Positions 55,287 to 63,071 of a stretch of 64,000 nt of DNA are shown in pieces. Both the position numbers and the translations under genes were made by a program. Source of the DNA: Sphingomonas sp. Leaf242 (lineage in GTDB: Bacteria; Pseudomonadota; Alphaproteobacteria; Sphingomonadales; Sphingomonadaceae); contig NZ_LMLW01000009.1 in assembly GCF_001422045.1 (NCBI RefSeq), positions 372,001 through 436,000 on the forward strand, written 5' to 3'. Numbering within the stretch: position 1 is the stretch's first letter; every line of letters begins with the position of its first letter. The notes below the pieces were generated by a model that was not told the origin of the DNA, searched no databases, and saw nothing but the letters and a program-made list of their open reading frames with translations.

Positions 55287-56655
55287 AGGCTTCGCGGTAC
55301 CGTTTGACGACGCGCAGCGCGACGATGTTGAGAAGGAGCGTGACCACGAACAGCGTCAGGCCGAGCGCGAACGCGGCGAGCGTCTTGGGGCTGTCGAACT
55401 CGGCCTCGCCGGTCAGCAGGTCGACGATCTGCTTGGTGACCGTGGTGGTGCTCGCGAACGGGTTGAGCGTCAGCGTCGCGACACCGGAGGCGGCCATCAC
55501 GACGATCATCGTCTCGCCGATCGCGCGCGACACGGCCAGCAGCACGCCGCCGACGACGCCGGGGAGGGCGGCGGGGAGCAGCACGCGGCGGATCGTCTCG
55601 GACGAGGTCGCGCCCATCGCGAGGCTGCCGTCGCGCATCGACGAGGGGACCGCGGCGATGGAGTCGTCGGCCATCGACGACACGAACGGGATAATCATGA
55701 TGCCCATCACGAGTCCCGCGGCGAGCGCGCTTTCCGACGATGCCCAGCTGATCCCGACCGACACGGCGAGGTCACGCACCGCCGGCGCAACGGTCAGCGC
55801 GGCGAAATAGCCATAGACGACGGTCGGCACGCCCGCGAGCACCTCGAGGATCGGCTTCATCCATTTGCGCGTGTTCGGCGCGGCATATTGCGTGAGGTAG
55901 ATCGCGCTCATCAGCCCGAACGGGATGGCGACGATCATCGCGATCACCGCGCCGATGAAGAACGTCCCCCAGAACAACGGCACCGCGCCGAGCGACGCGC
56001 CCGGATCGCGGCCATCGATGACTTGCGGGCTCCAGTGCGTCCCGAACAGGAAATCGGTGATCGGCACGACCGAGAAGAACCGCGCGGATTCGTACAGCAG
56101 CGAGGCGACGATGCCGACGGTGGTCAGGATCGCGATCAGCGACGCGCCGAGCAGCATCAGCATCACGACCCGCTCGACCTGCGTCCGCGCACCGAACCCG
56201 GGTTTGACGCGGGTGAAGGCGAACGCGCCACCGGCGAACGCGAGCAGCAGCGCGGCGGCGGTGGCGATCCAGTCGTAGCGCGATTGCGCCGCGGTGTAGG
56301 ACGGGGCGAGCGTCCGCGCGAGCCCGTGGAACGCGCCGAAGCTGTGACCCTCCGCGAGAGTGCGCGCTTCGGACAGGATCGATGCGCGGTCGAAGCCTGG
56401 CGGGGGGAGCTGGATCGCGGCTGGCGTGGCGAGCACGGCGTCGGTGACCAGCGCGGGTGCGGTCATCGACCAGACGACGAGGAAGACGAGCGGCGGGATC
56501 GAGGTCCACAACGCGACGTACCAGCCGTGATGCGACGGCAGCGAGCTGAACCGCACGGTGCTGCCGGCGCGGAAGCGTGTGGCGCGGACGCGGGCGGTGA
56601 GCCAGCCGATCAGGCCCAGGCCAAGGACTAGGAAGAGGAGGGCGATGGGGGACAT
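55279..56655 (-). CDS. pstC: Phosphate ABC transporter permease PstC (long form)
   Basis: 458 residues from ATG 56655; the upstream extension enters a palindromic repeat. The first two helices and the periplasmic stretch with PPPGFDRASILSEART are additional to the E. coli protein. The core contains FWGTFFIGAVIAMIVAIPFG, PILEVLAGVPTVVYGYFAAL and RDGSLAMGATSSETIRRVLLP (EAA loop). With PstA it forms the inner-membrane channel for phosphate. It is separated from pstS by 313 bases with two palindromes. Confidence 0.96.
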   Translation of the reverse strand: MSPIALLFLVLGLGLIGWLTARVRATRFRAGSTVRFSSLPSHHGWYVALWTSIPPLVFLVVWSMTAPALVTDAVLATPAAIQLPPPGFDRASILSEARTLAEGHSFGAFHGLARTLAPSYTAAQSRYDWIATAAALLLAFAGGAFAFTRVKPGFGARTQVERVVMLMLLGASLIAILTTVGIVASLLYESARFFSVVPITDFLFGTHWSPQVIDGRDPGASLGAVPLFWGTFFIGAVIAMIVAIPFGLMSAIYLTQYAAPNTRKWMKPILEVLAGVPTVVYGYFAALTVAPAVRDLAVSVGISWASSESALAAGLVMGIMIIPFVSSMADDSIAAVPSSMRDGSLAMGATSSETIRRVLLPAALPGVVGGVLLAVSRAIGETMIVVMAASGVATLTLNPFASTTTVTKQIVDLLTGEAEFDSPKTLAAFALGLTLFVVTLLLNIVALRVVKRYREAYE

Positions 56656-56716
56656 CAGGCGTGCCCGCCGAATGCTGCTATTTCGGCATGAATCCGATAG
56701 AGCACCGGGGGGGACT

Positions 56717-56822
56717 CCCCCCCGGCGAAGGCCGGGGTCCAATTGGAAAGGTCGGGGTAACGGGGCGCTGCACTCACCAATGCAACGGTGCCCAATTGGG
56801 CCCCGGCCTTCGCCGGGGTGGT
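56717..56822. repeat. Palindromic repeat A between pstS and pstC
   Basis: Arms at about 56717-56746 and 56791-56822 (CCCCGGCGAAGGCC...CCAATTGG facing CCAATTGGGCCCCGGCC...) are near-perfect reverse complements. The centre is about 44 bases. It shares its core with the elements at 37762 and 46563. Confidence 0.88.
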
Positions 56823-56858
56823 TGCCCTGTTAAGTGGTGTTGTCGCCGCCAAATCTCC

Positions 56859-56936
56859 GTTCCCCCGCGGACGCGGGGGCCCAGCTAAGTTCCGGCGGCG
56901 CGCTTGGCTCCTGGGCCCCCGCGTTCGCGGGGGAAC
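56859..56936. repeat. Palindromic repeat B between pstS and pstC
   Basis: Arms GTTCCCCCGCGGACGCGGGG (from 56859) and CCCCGCGTTCGCGGGGGAAC (to 56936) flank a short GGGCCCA-type core and a small centre. This subtype resembles the first palindrome at 37681. Together with repeat A it occupies most of the 313-base gap inside the pst operon; no gene is visible in the rest. Confidence 0.85.
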
Positions 56937-56968
56937 TGGGACGGGCGTATGATTGGACGAAACACGCA

Positions 56969-58027
56969 TCACGACAACACCGCCGGATCCAGCACGGTCT
57001 CGTTCGCGATGATCGCCGCCGACCGCGCCTGAATCGCCGCCGGAGACGCAATCAACCCCCGCTTCACCAACGGCCCCGTCGCACCCCAGTTCGCCGCATA
57101 CAGCTTCAACAAGTTCCGCAAGCCCGGAATGGCTGTCAGATGCGCCTTCTTCACATAGATATAGAGCGGCCGAGATCCCGGATATGCATTGTCCGCGATC
57201 GTCGCATAGGTCGGCGCCACGCCCGAGATCGATACCCCGTTCACGTCGTCCTTGTTCTCTTCGAGATAGCTGTATCCGAACACGCCGATCGCATTCGGGT
57301 TCGACTGCAATTTCTGGACGATCAGATTGTCGTTCTCGCCCGCATCGACATACACCCCGTCCTCGCGCACCCGCGTGCACAGCGCCTTGTGCGCCTCGGC
57401 ATCCGACTTCGCGAGCGCCTTGGCCGAAGGATCGCTCGCCTCGCACCCCTTGGTCAGGATCAGCTCGGCCAGCGCATCGCGCGTGCCACTCGTAGCCGGC
57501 GGCCCGTAAACCTGGATCGGCACCGCGGGCAGCGCAGGATTGACGTCGCGCCAGACCCGCGCCGTGTTCACCTTGCCGCCCGGATTGGCGGCCAGCGCCT
57601 TGTAGAGGTCGGTCGGCGTCAGCTGCATCTTCGGGCCGTTCTTCGCCTCGGCAAAGGCGATGCCGTCGATCCCGACCTGGATCTCGATCACGTCGCGCAC
57701 GCCGTTCTTCGCGCACGTCGCGTACTCGCTCGCCTTCATCCGCCGCGACGCGTCCTCGATATCGGGATGCGCCGCGCCGACGCCCGCACAGAACAGCTTC
57801 ATGCCCGCGCCGGTCCCGGTCGATTCGATCACCGGCGCCTTGGCATCGGGATCGTTCGCGATCAGCTGCTCGGCGATCATCGTCGTGAACGGGTAGACCG
57901 TCGACGATCCGACCGCGGTGATCTGATCGCGCGAGCCAGCACCGCCGCCGTTCGCCTGATCGACGCACGCGGCCAGAGCACCCAACACCCCAAGTAGAAC
58001 GAACCGCTGCACCAGAATTCCCGTCAT
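56969..58027 (-). CDS. pstS: Phosphate-binding protein PstS
   Basis: 352 residues with a lipoprotein signal peptide (lipobox LAAC, Cys21). Phosphate-site landmarks are GSSTVYPFTTMIAE near residue 40, STGTGAGMKLF near 70, and ATSGTRDAL near 180, as in PstS/SphX of Alphaproteobacteria. It captures periplasmic phosphate for PstCA. AAGG precedes the start, and the Pho box ends 31 bases upstream, so it should be strongly induced by phosphate starvation. Confidence 0.96.
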   Translation of the reverse strand: MTGILVQRFVLLGVLGALAACVDQANGGGAGSRDQITAVGSSTVYPFTTMIAEQLIANDPDAKAPVIESTGTGAGMKLFCAGVGAAHPDIEDASRRMKASEYATCAKNGVRDVIEIQVGIDGIAFAEAKNGPKMQLTPTDLYKALAANPGGKVNTARVWRDVNPALPAVPIQVYGPPATSGTRDALAELILTKGCEASDPSAKALAKSDAEAHKALCTRVREDGVYVDAGENDNLIVQKLQSNPNAIGVFGYSYLEENKDDVNGVSISGVAPTYATIADNAYPGSRPLYIYVKKAHLTAIPGLRNLLKLYAANWGATGPLVKRGLIASPAAIQARSAAIIANETVLDPAVLS

Positions 58028-58057
58028 GCACCGGCCTTAGCGGTACTTAAGACGATC

Positions 58058-58090
58058 CTGTGTGACAGTTGGGTTACCCTTTTATGACAG
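58058..58090 (-). promoter_or_regulatory. Pho box upstream of pstS
   Basis: Read on the minus strand, three 11-base units follow each other: CTGTCATAAAA, GGGTAACCCAA and CTGTCACACAG. The first and third match the Pho-box half-site CTGTCAT/C exactly and are 22 bases apart; the middle one is degenerate. The box overlaps the last codons of phoR. A -10-like TCTTAA/TTAAGT lies about ten bases downstream, before pstS. Confidence 0.85.
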
Positions 58091-59300
58091 CGCCTTTGGC
58101 CGCGCCGCCGCTCGGGGGCAGGATGACCGAAACGACCGTCCCGACGCCGACCTGGCTGGCGATATCGAGCCGTCCGCGGTGGCGCTCGACGATGTGCTTG
58201 ACGATCGCCAGACCTAGCCCCGTACCACCCAGCGACCGGCTGCGTCCCGCGTCCGCACGATAGAAGCGCTCGGTCAGCCGCGGGATATGGACGGCCGCGA
58301 TCCCGTCGCCCTCGTCGCGGATCGACAGGCGGATCATGTTCAGATCGTCGCGCTTCAGATCGATCGACACCGGCGTTCCCGCGCGACCGTATTTCATCGC
58401 ATTTCCGATCAGATTGTGGAGCATCTGCGACAGCTGGGCCTTGTCGCCGGATACCGGTGCGAGGCGGGGATCGATCGTCGCGACCAGATCGAGCCCGCGA
58501 TCGCCCGCGGCATCGACCACCTCGGCGCAGACGTCGGTGACCAATTGCGCGAGGTTGACCGCCTGATCGGGCAGGCGGAACTTCTCCGCCTCGATCCGGC
58601 TCAGCGAGATCAAATCCTCGACCAGCCGCTGCATCCGCCGCGCCTCGTCGTCCATCACCTTCAGGAAGCGCGCGCGGACCTCGGCATCCTCGCCCGCCTC
58701 GTCGCGCAGCGTCTCGATGAAGCCGAGGATCGACGCGAGCGGCGTGCGGAGTTCATGGCTGGCATTGGCGACGAAATCGATCCGCATCCGCTCGGCGGCA
58801 TAATTGCCGGTCTGGTCGACCAAGTGGACGATCCGCTGGCCATCGGACGCCTCGCCGAGCCGCATTTCCCAGCGCTGATCGCGCGTCCCGAGACCGACCA
58901 GCTCGATTGGCCGCTCGCCGTCGATCGGCCCAGGCGTGCCGAGTCGCTCGGCGGCGGCGGGGTGGCGGATCGCGACGCGTGCATCCTCGCCGAGAATGTG
59001 CGCGCCGAGCAACGTCCGCGCCGCGCTGTTGGCCAGCGTGACCCGCCCGTCCTGGACCAACATCACCGGCGCGACGATCGCGTCGAGCACTTCGTCCATC
59101 ACCGAGGGCACGGCGGACAGGGTGTCGTCCGGGGCGGGCGCCTCGTCGCCGGTCCCGGCGGCCACCAGCGCGGCGGCGACGCCCCCGACCACCGCGACGA
59201 TCGCGCCCTGGATGTCGCGTGTGATCACGAACACCGCGACCGAGGCGACGATGACGACGACGATCGCCCAGAAGGTACGCAGGCCAAATCCGGAAAGCAT
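58074..59300 (-). CDS. phoR: Phosphate regulon sensor kinase PhoR
   Basis: 408 residues from ATG 59300, which has GGAG eight bases upstream (this GGAG falls inside a TTG-initiated extension to 59312). Two N-terminal membrane helices lie at about 10-48, then a PAS-like region (70-170). The histidine kinase core has NASHELRTPLAS with His182, HNLIGNAMKYGRAG (N box), RDEGDGI (G1) and GGTGLGLAIVKHIVERH (G2). It phosphorylates PhoB when phosphate is low. It is first in the pho-pst cluster, and its 3' end carries the pstS Pho box. Confidence 0.95.
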   Translation of the reverse strand: MLSGFGLRTFWAIVVVIVASVAVFVITRDIQGAIVAVVGGVAAALVAAGTGDEAPAPDDTLSAVPSVMDEVLDAIVAPVMLVQDGRVTLANSAARTLLGAHILGEDARVAIRHPAAAERLGTPGPIDGERPIELVGLGTRDQRWEMRLGEASDGQRIVHLVDQTGNYAAERMRIDFVANASHELRTPLASILGFIETLRDEAGEDAEVRARFLKVMDDEARRMQRLVEDLISLSRIEAEKFRLPDQAVNLAQLVTDVCAEVVDAAGDRGLDLVATIDPRLAPVSGDKAQLSQMLHNLIGNAMKYGRAGTPVSIDLKRDDLNMIRLSIRDEGDGIAAVHIPRLTERFYRADAGRSRSLGGTGLGLAIVKHIVERHRGRLDIASQVGVGTVVSVILPPSGGAAKGAVIKG

Positions 59301-59416
59301 GGTGATCTCCAAGGCGCGCGGACGGGGCGCGCACCCGTCCTAGTTCGGTACGATCGGTGCGGCTATATTGTCAGCGCTTCAGGATTGTGAAAGGGCTTGG
59401 GAATAACAGGGGCATC

Positions 59417-59848
59417 ATGAGCGACGATACGCGACCAGAGCAGGATCCGGCCATGATCCCGGAGCACCGCGAGGACGGCGTGCCGACGCGTCGTCGCGTC
59501 CTGGCGCTCGGTGCGGTGACGGCGGGTGCGGTCGTGTCGATCCGGCCCGCGCTCGCGCAAACCGCCGGTTCAGTGCTCAACTGCGAAATCCCGGTGCCCG
59601 ATCCGGGCCGCGCCGGCAGCTATATCGATGCGAACGGCAGGGTCGTTCCGGCGCGCACCAAGGGCGCGTTCCCCTCGTCGTCGCGGCCGTTCAAGGGCGA
59701 AGAGGTCAAGCGATCGATGGCGACCGGCAGGAGCCTGCCCGGGACCGATTCCGAGCGTAGCCGTGCGTATGTGAATTATATCCGCCGGTTGCAGCGCGGC
59801 CAGGGCGGCTTCACCTGCTTTGCGTCGTTGCAGATGCCGCGCGCCTGA
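59417..59848 (+). CDS. Small Tat-exported protein of HprK-rel-A cassette
   Basis: 143 residues from ATG 59417. A twin-arginine signal TRRRVLALGAVTAGAVV (24-40) with cleavage near ALAQ (47-48) sends a folded product across the inner membrane. The mature part is about 95 residues, basic, with two cysteines (LNCE, FTCF) and a central KGAFPSSSRPFKGEE. No family was recognised. It is four bases ahead of the PqqD-like gene in the same transcript, so it could be a substrate, carrier or partner of that machinery (inference). Confidence 0.75.
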   Translation: MSDDTRPEQDPAMIPEHREDGVPTRRRVLALGAVTAGAVVSIRPALAQTAGSVLNCEIPVPDPGRAGSYIDANGRVVPARTKGAFPSSSRPFKGEEVKRSMATGRSLPGTDSERSRAYVNYIRRLQRGQGGFTCFASLQMPRA

Positions 59849-59852
59849 GACC

Positions 59853-60128
59853 GTGGACGACGCGGTCTATCGAGCGCCGCCGACCGACGGAGTGCTGATC
59901 GCGCCGCTCGACGAATTCACCGCTGTCTATCACCGCGCGTCGGGGATCACGCATCTGCTGACCGAACCTGCTCCCCAGATCATTGCGATACTGGGCGAGA
60001 GCGGACTGACCCTGGGCGCTTTGCTTGATAAGCTTGCGGAGGATTACGAGCTTTCCGACGGGACGCGCGAGGCGTTGGCGGCGCGGCTCGACGAACTGGT
60101 CGAAGCCGGACTGGTCGAGGCGGCGTGA
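59853..60128 (+). CDS. PqqD-like peptide-recognition protein (HPr-rel-A system)
   Basis: 91 residues with a GTG start at 59853. The PqqD fold is visible: FTAVYHRASGITHLL, then a helix-turn-helix-like part TLGALLDKLAEDYELS and EALAARLDELVEAGLVE. In RiPP pathways such proteins (RRE domains) bind leader peptides and deliver them to enzymes. Here it is coupled by GTGA overlap to an HprK-related kinase. I recall a TIGRFAM for 'PqqD family, HPr-rel-A system' that matches this setting; it was not searched. Confidence 0.85.
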   Translation: MDDAVYRAPPTDGVLIAPLDEFTAVYHRASGITHLLTEPAPQIIAILGESGLTLGALLDKLAEDYELSDGTREALAARLDELVEAGLVEAA

Positions 60129-60985
60129 GGCACGCGTTTGCCGTGCGCATCGGCCCCGTCGGGTTCCGCATCGGCTCCGACTGGCGGTCCCCGATCGCGC
60201 AGATGGAGACGCTGTACCGCGACTACCCCAAGCCGAACGACGGCGTACCGGACTTCACCGTGCGCCTTTTCGCGCGCCGGCCCTGGCGCCGGCTCATCCG
60301 CCCCTCGGTCGAGATCGGCGGCGACTACATGCTGCCCGAAGCGGCGCCGTTGCCGTTGCTGCAGGGTCTGCTCGCGGCCGAGATGGCGATGAACCTCCAG
60401 ATGGCGCTCGGCGCGCGGCGGTATCTGCTGCTCCACGCATCGGCGGTTGAGCGCGACGGGCGCGCGCTGTTGATGACGGGGATTTCGGGGGCGGGGAAGT
60501 CGACGCTGGCGACGCTGCTCGCGGCGAAGGGTTGGCGGTTCATGGGCGACGAGTTCGCGCTGCTCGATCCGGCGACTGGACTGGTCCACGCGTTCCCGCG
60601 ACTGATCAGCCTGAAGAACGAAGCGATCGCCGCCGCCGAAGCAGCATGGCCCGACGCGCGGATGGGGCCGCTGATGCCGGCAACGCCGAAGGGCGACATT
60701 CGCCACATGGTACCCGATGCAGGCGCGATCGCGGCGATGGATGTTCCAGCGCGCCCGGCGTTGCTGATATTCCCTCGCTACGGGTTCGAGGCGGAGACGC
60801 GACCGGTGCCGCCGGCCGAAGCGTTCGTGCGGATGACGCAGGCGTCGACCAATTACGTGGCGCTGGGCGAGGCCGGGTTCCGCGCGCTGACCGGTCTGAT
60901 CGCGGGCGTCCCCTCGGTCGCGATCGACTATCCCGACGGCGCGCGCGCGATCGAGCAGGTCGAGGCGCTGTGGGCCGCACTGTGA
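60125..60985 (+). CDS. HprK-related kinase A
   Basis: 286 residues, GTG start at 60125. The C-terminal domain resembles HPr kinase: LLLHASAVE near 101-109, P-loop GISGAGKST at 119-127 and MGDEFALLD near 140. It has no HPr phosphorylase N-domain. Related proteins (e.g. in paeninodin-type lasso peptide clusters) phosphorylate peptides; the target here is unknown. It overlaps the genes on both sides by four bases, so PqqD-like protein, kinase and nucleotidyltransferase should be made in fixed ratio. Confidence 0.88.
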   Translation: MRHAFAVRIGPVGFRIGSDWRSPIAQMETLYRDYPKPNDGVPDFTVRLFARRPWRRLIRPSVEIGGDYMLPEAAPLPLLQGLLAAEMAMNLQMALGARRYLLLHASAVERDGRALLMTGISGAGKSTLATLLAAKGWRFMGDEFALLDPATGLVHAFPRLISLKNEAIAAAEAAWPDARMGPLMPATPKGDIRHMVPDAGAIAAMDVPARPALLIFPRYGFEAETRPVPPAEAFVRMTQASTNYVALGEAGFRALTGLIAGVPSVAIDYPDGARAIEQVEALWAAL

Positions 60986-61959
60986 CCGATGCCCGCATGC
61001 TCGCGCGCGCGCTCGCCGATCCGGTCAGCGTCGTCGGACTCGATGCGGATGGCTGGACCGCATTGCTGGCGATGGCGCGCGCCGAGCAGTTGATCGGGAC
61101 GCTCGCGATCCGCCTCGACGGGTTGCCGATGCCTGGCGCGGTGAAGACGATCCTGGCGGATGCGCGCGCTTCCGCCGAGCAGGGCCGCCGCGTCGCGCTC
61201 TGGGAAGCGGAGATGGCGCGGCGGGCGCTCGCCGCGGTCGGCTGCCCGGTCGTGCTGTTGAAGGGAACCGCGTTCGTCGCGGCGGGATTGTCGGCGGGGC
61301 AGGGGCGGTCGATCGGCGATCTCGACATCCTGGTGCCGCGCGCGTCGCTCGATACGGTCGAGGCGGCGTTGCTCGCGGCGGGCTGGGAATGGGTGAAGCC
61401 CGATCCGTATGACGACGTCTATTATCGGCGCTGGATGCACGAACTCCCGCCGCTGATCCACCGCGAGCGTGACCGGATGATCGACGTGCACCACACGATC
61501 CTGCCGCTCACCGCGCGGGTTACGCCCGATCCGGCGGCGTTGATCGCGGGTAGCGTGGCGCTGGAGAACGGGCTGCGCACGCTGTCGCCGAACGGGATGA
61601 TCGTCCATGCTGCGGCGCATCTGTTCGCGGACGGCGATCTGGCGGGCGGCTTGCGCAACCTGTGGGACATCCGGTGCCTGCTCGACGAGTTCGGGACCGA
61701 TGGACTCGACGCGGATGCGCGTCGGCACGGCCTGGAAGAACAGGTGGCGCGGTCGCTACGGCTGGTCGACGCGCTGTTCGGCGCCGGCAACGTGCGCGGT
61801 ATCGATCGCCTCTGCGTCCGCCGGCTTACCGCACGCGATGGCTGGGGCAGACCGATCCGACCGGTCATGCGGCTCGCCTTCTACATCCGCTCGCACTGGC
61901 TGCGAATGCCGCCGGCACTGCTCGCGCGGCACCTCTGGACCAAGTTCCGCAAGGGTTAG
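60982..61959 (+). CDS. Nucleotidyltransferase family protein (PF14907-like)
   Basis: 325 residues, GTG start at 60982. The nucleotidyltransferase motif is KGTAFVAAGL (94-103) followed by GRSIGDLDILVP (108-119), with Asp113 and Asp115 as metal ligands. DVHHTILPL and AAHLF follow. The family is the one found beside HprK-like kinases in some lasso peptide and related RiPP loci. It may transfer a nucleotide or phosphosugar onto the same target as the kinase. It is the last gene of the cassette and converges on the VanZ-like gene. Confidence 0.87.
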   Translation: MTDARMLARALADPVSVVGLDADGWTALLAMARAEQLIGTLAIRLDGLPMPGAVKTILADARASAEQGRRVALWEAEMARRALAAVGCPVVLLKGTAFVAAGLSAGQGRSIGDLDILVPRASLDTVEAALLAAGWEWVKPDPYDDVYYRRWMHELPPLIHRERDRMIDVHHTILPLTARVTPDPAALIAGSVALENGLRTLSPNGMIVHAAAHLFADGDLAGGLRNLWDIRCLLDEFGTDGLDADARRHGLEEQVARSLRLVDALFGAGNVRGIDRLCVRRLTARDGWGRPIRPVMRLAFYIRSHWLRMPPALLARHLWTKFRKG

Positions 61960-61969
61960 GGCGCCGGAC

Positions 61970-62329
61970 TTACGGTAACCGCGCGCCACGCTGGCGCCGC
62001 ACCGACCAGACGATCAGCAACACGACCGTGATCGCCAGCGTATCCGCGATCCAGTCGTGGATGTCGCAATCGCGGTGCAGCGACGGGATCGACTGCAGCA
62101 CCTCGATCAGCGCGCCGAGAAACGAGAATCGCTCGCCGATCCGCGACAGCTTGGCGGTCGGATACGCGAACGCCGCCAGCAGCGACATTGTCGCGAACGC
62201 GAGCATGTGCTCGAATTTGTCGCCGAACTGGTCGATCGGCATGTGCGGCGGCTTGGGCAGCAACGCCATCGTCACCGCGAATACGATCGCCAAGACCAGC
62301 GCGATGCGGAGAAACAGGGGGCGGTTCAT
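61970..62329 (-). CDS. VanZ-like small membrane protein
   Basis: 119 residues from ATG 62329; a longer frame to 62431 has no credible start. Three to four hydrophobic helices (LRIALVLAIVFAVTMALL, HMLAFATMSLLAAFAYP, TLAITVVLLIVWS) and the conserved DKFEHM and DCDIHDWIADT match the VanZ-like family. The function is unknown in most bacteria. The start overlaps the gph stop (ATGA). Confidence 0.85.
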   Translation of the reverse strand: MNRPLFLRIALVLAIVFAVTMALLPKPPHMPIDQFGDKFEHMLAFATMSLLAAFAYPTAKLSRIGERFSFLGALIEVLQSIPSLHRDCDIHDWIADTLAITVVLLIVWSVRRQRGARLP

Positions 62330-63009
62330 GCGCCGAGCCTTTCGAGCGTCGGCAGCAATTCGGCATAGCCGTCGATCACCGCGTCGGCGCCGAGTTCCGC
62401 AACCGGCTGCATCAGGAAGCCGAAGCTGCACGCGATCGTCGGCAGCCCCGCCGCCTGTCCCGCCTGGATATCGAAGATCGAATCACCGACGAACGCCGCG
62501 CGTCCTCCGCCGCCCCCGCTTTCCCGACAAAGCCGGACCATTTCAAGGATGGGCATCGGCGACGGCTTCGATTCGGCCAGCGTATCGCCGCCGAGGATGC
62601 ACGCGAACCGATCGGTCAGGCCGAGCTGGTCGAGGACGGTCCGCGCGAACCGTTCGATCTTGTTGGTGACGATCCCGAGCGTCACGCCGTTGGCCGCCAG
62701 CGCATCGAGCGCCTCGATGACACCGGGGTACGGCTTGGTCAGCACGCAGATGTTCGCCTCGTAATAGGCGAGCAGCTTGGCATGCAGCGTGTCGAGCATC
62801 GCCTCGTCATAGCCGCCGGTCGCGGTCAGGCCCTGCTTGAGCATATGCCGCGCTCCGCCACCGATCATCGGCTTGACCTGCTCGACGCTCAATTCCGGGC
62901 GACCGGCCGTAATCAGCGCGTGGTTGACCGCGGCGGCCAGGTCGCCGCTGGTATCGAGAAGCGTACCGTCGAGGTCGAACCCGACGATATCGAAAGAAAA
63001 ATACGTCAT
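62326..63009 (-). CDS. gph: Phosphoglycolate phosphatase
   Basis: 227 residues from ATG 63009. HAD motifs: GFDLDGTLLDTSGDL (nucleophile Asp in FDLDGT), IVTNK, the Lys of KPSPMP and FVGDSIFDIQAG. The cap (about 20-90, with MIGGGARHML) fits Gph, which clears 2-phosphoglycolate formed during DNA repair. It is divergent from glmU with 62 bases between starts. Confidence 0.9.
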   Translation of the reverse strand: MTYFSFDIVGFDLDGTLLDTSGDLAAAVNHALITAGRPELSVEQVKPMIGGGARHMLKQGLTATGGYDEAMLDTLHAKLLAYYEANICVLTKPYPGVIEALDALAANGVTLGIVTNKIERFARTVLDQLGLTDRFACILGGDTLAESKPSPMPILEMVRLCRESGGGGGRAAFVGDSIFDIQAGQAAGLPTIACSFGFLMQPVAELGADAVIDGYAELLPTLERLGA

Positions 63010-63071
63010 TGCAGCCACGCCTGCCAGCGGCGCTATGGAATTGGCAAGGCTTTCGTGGCAGCGATCCTTCC

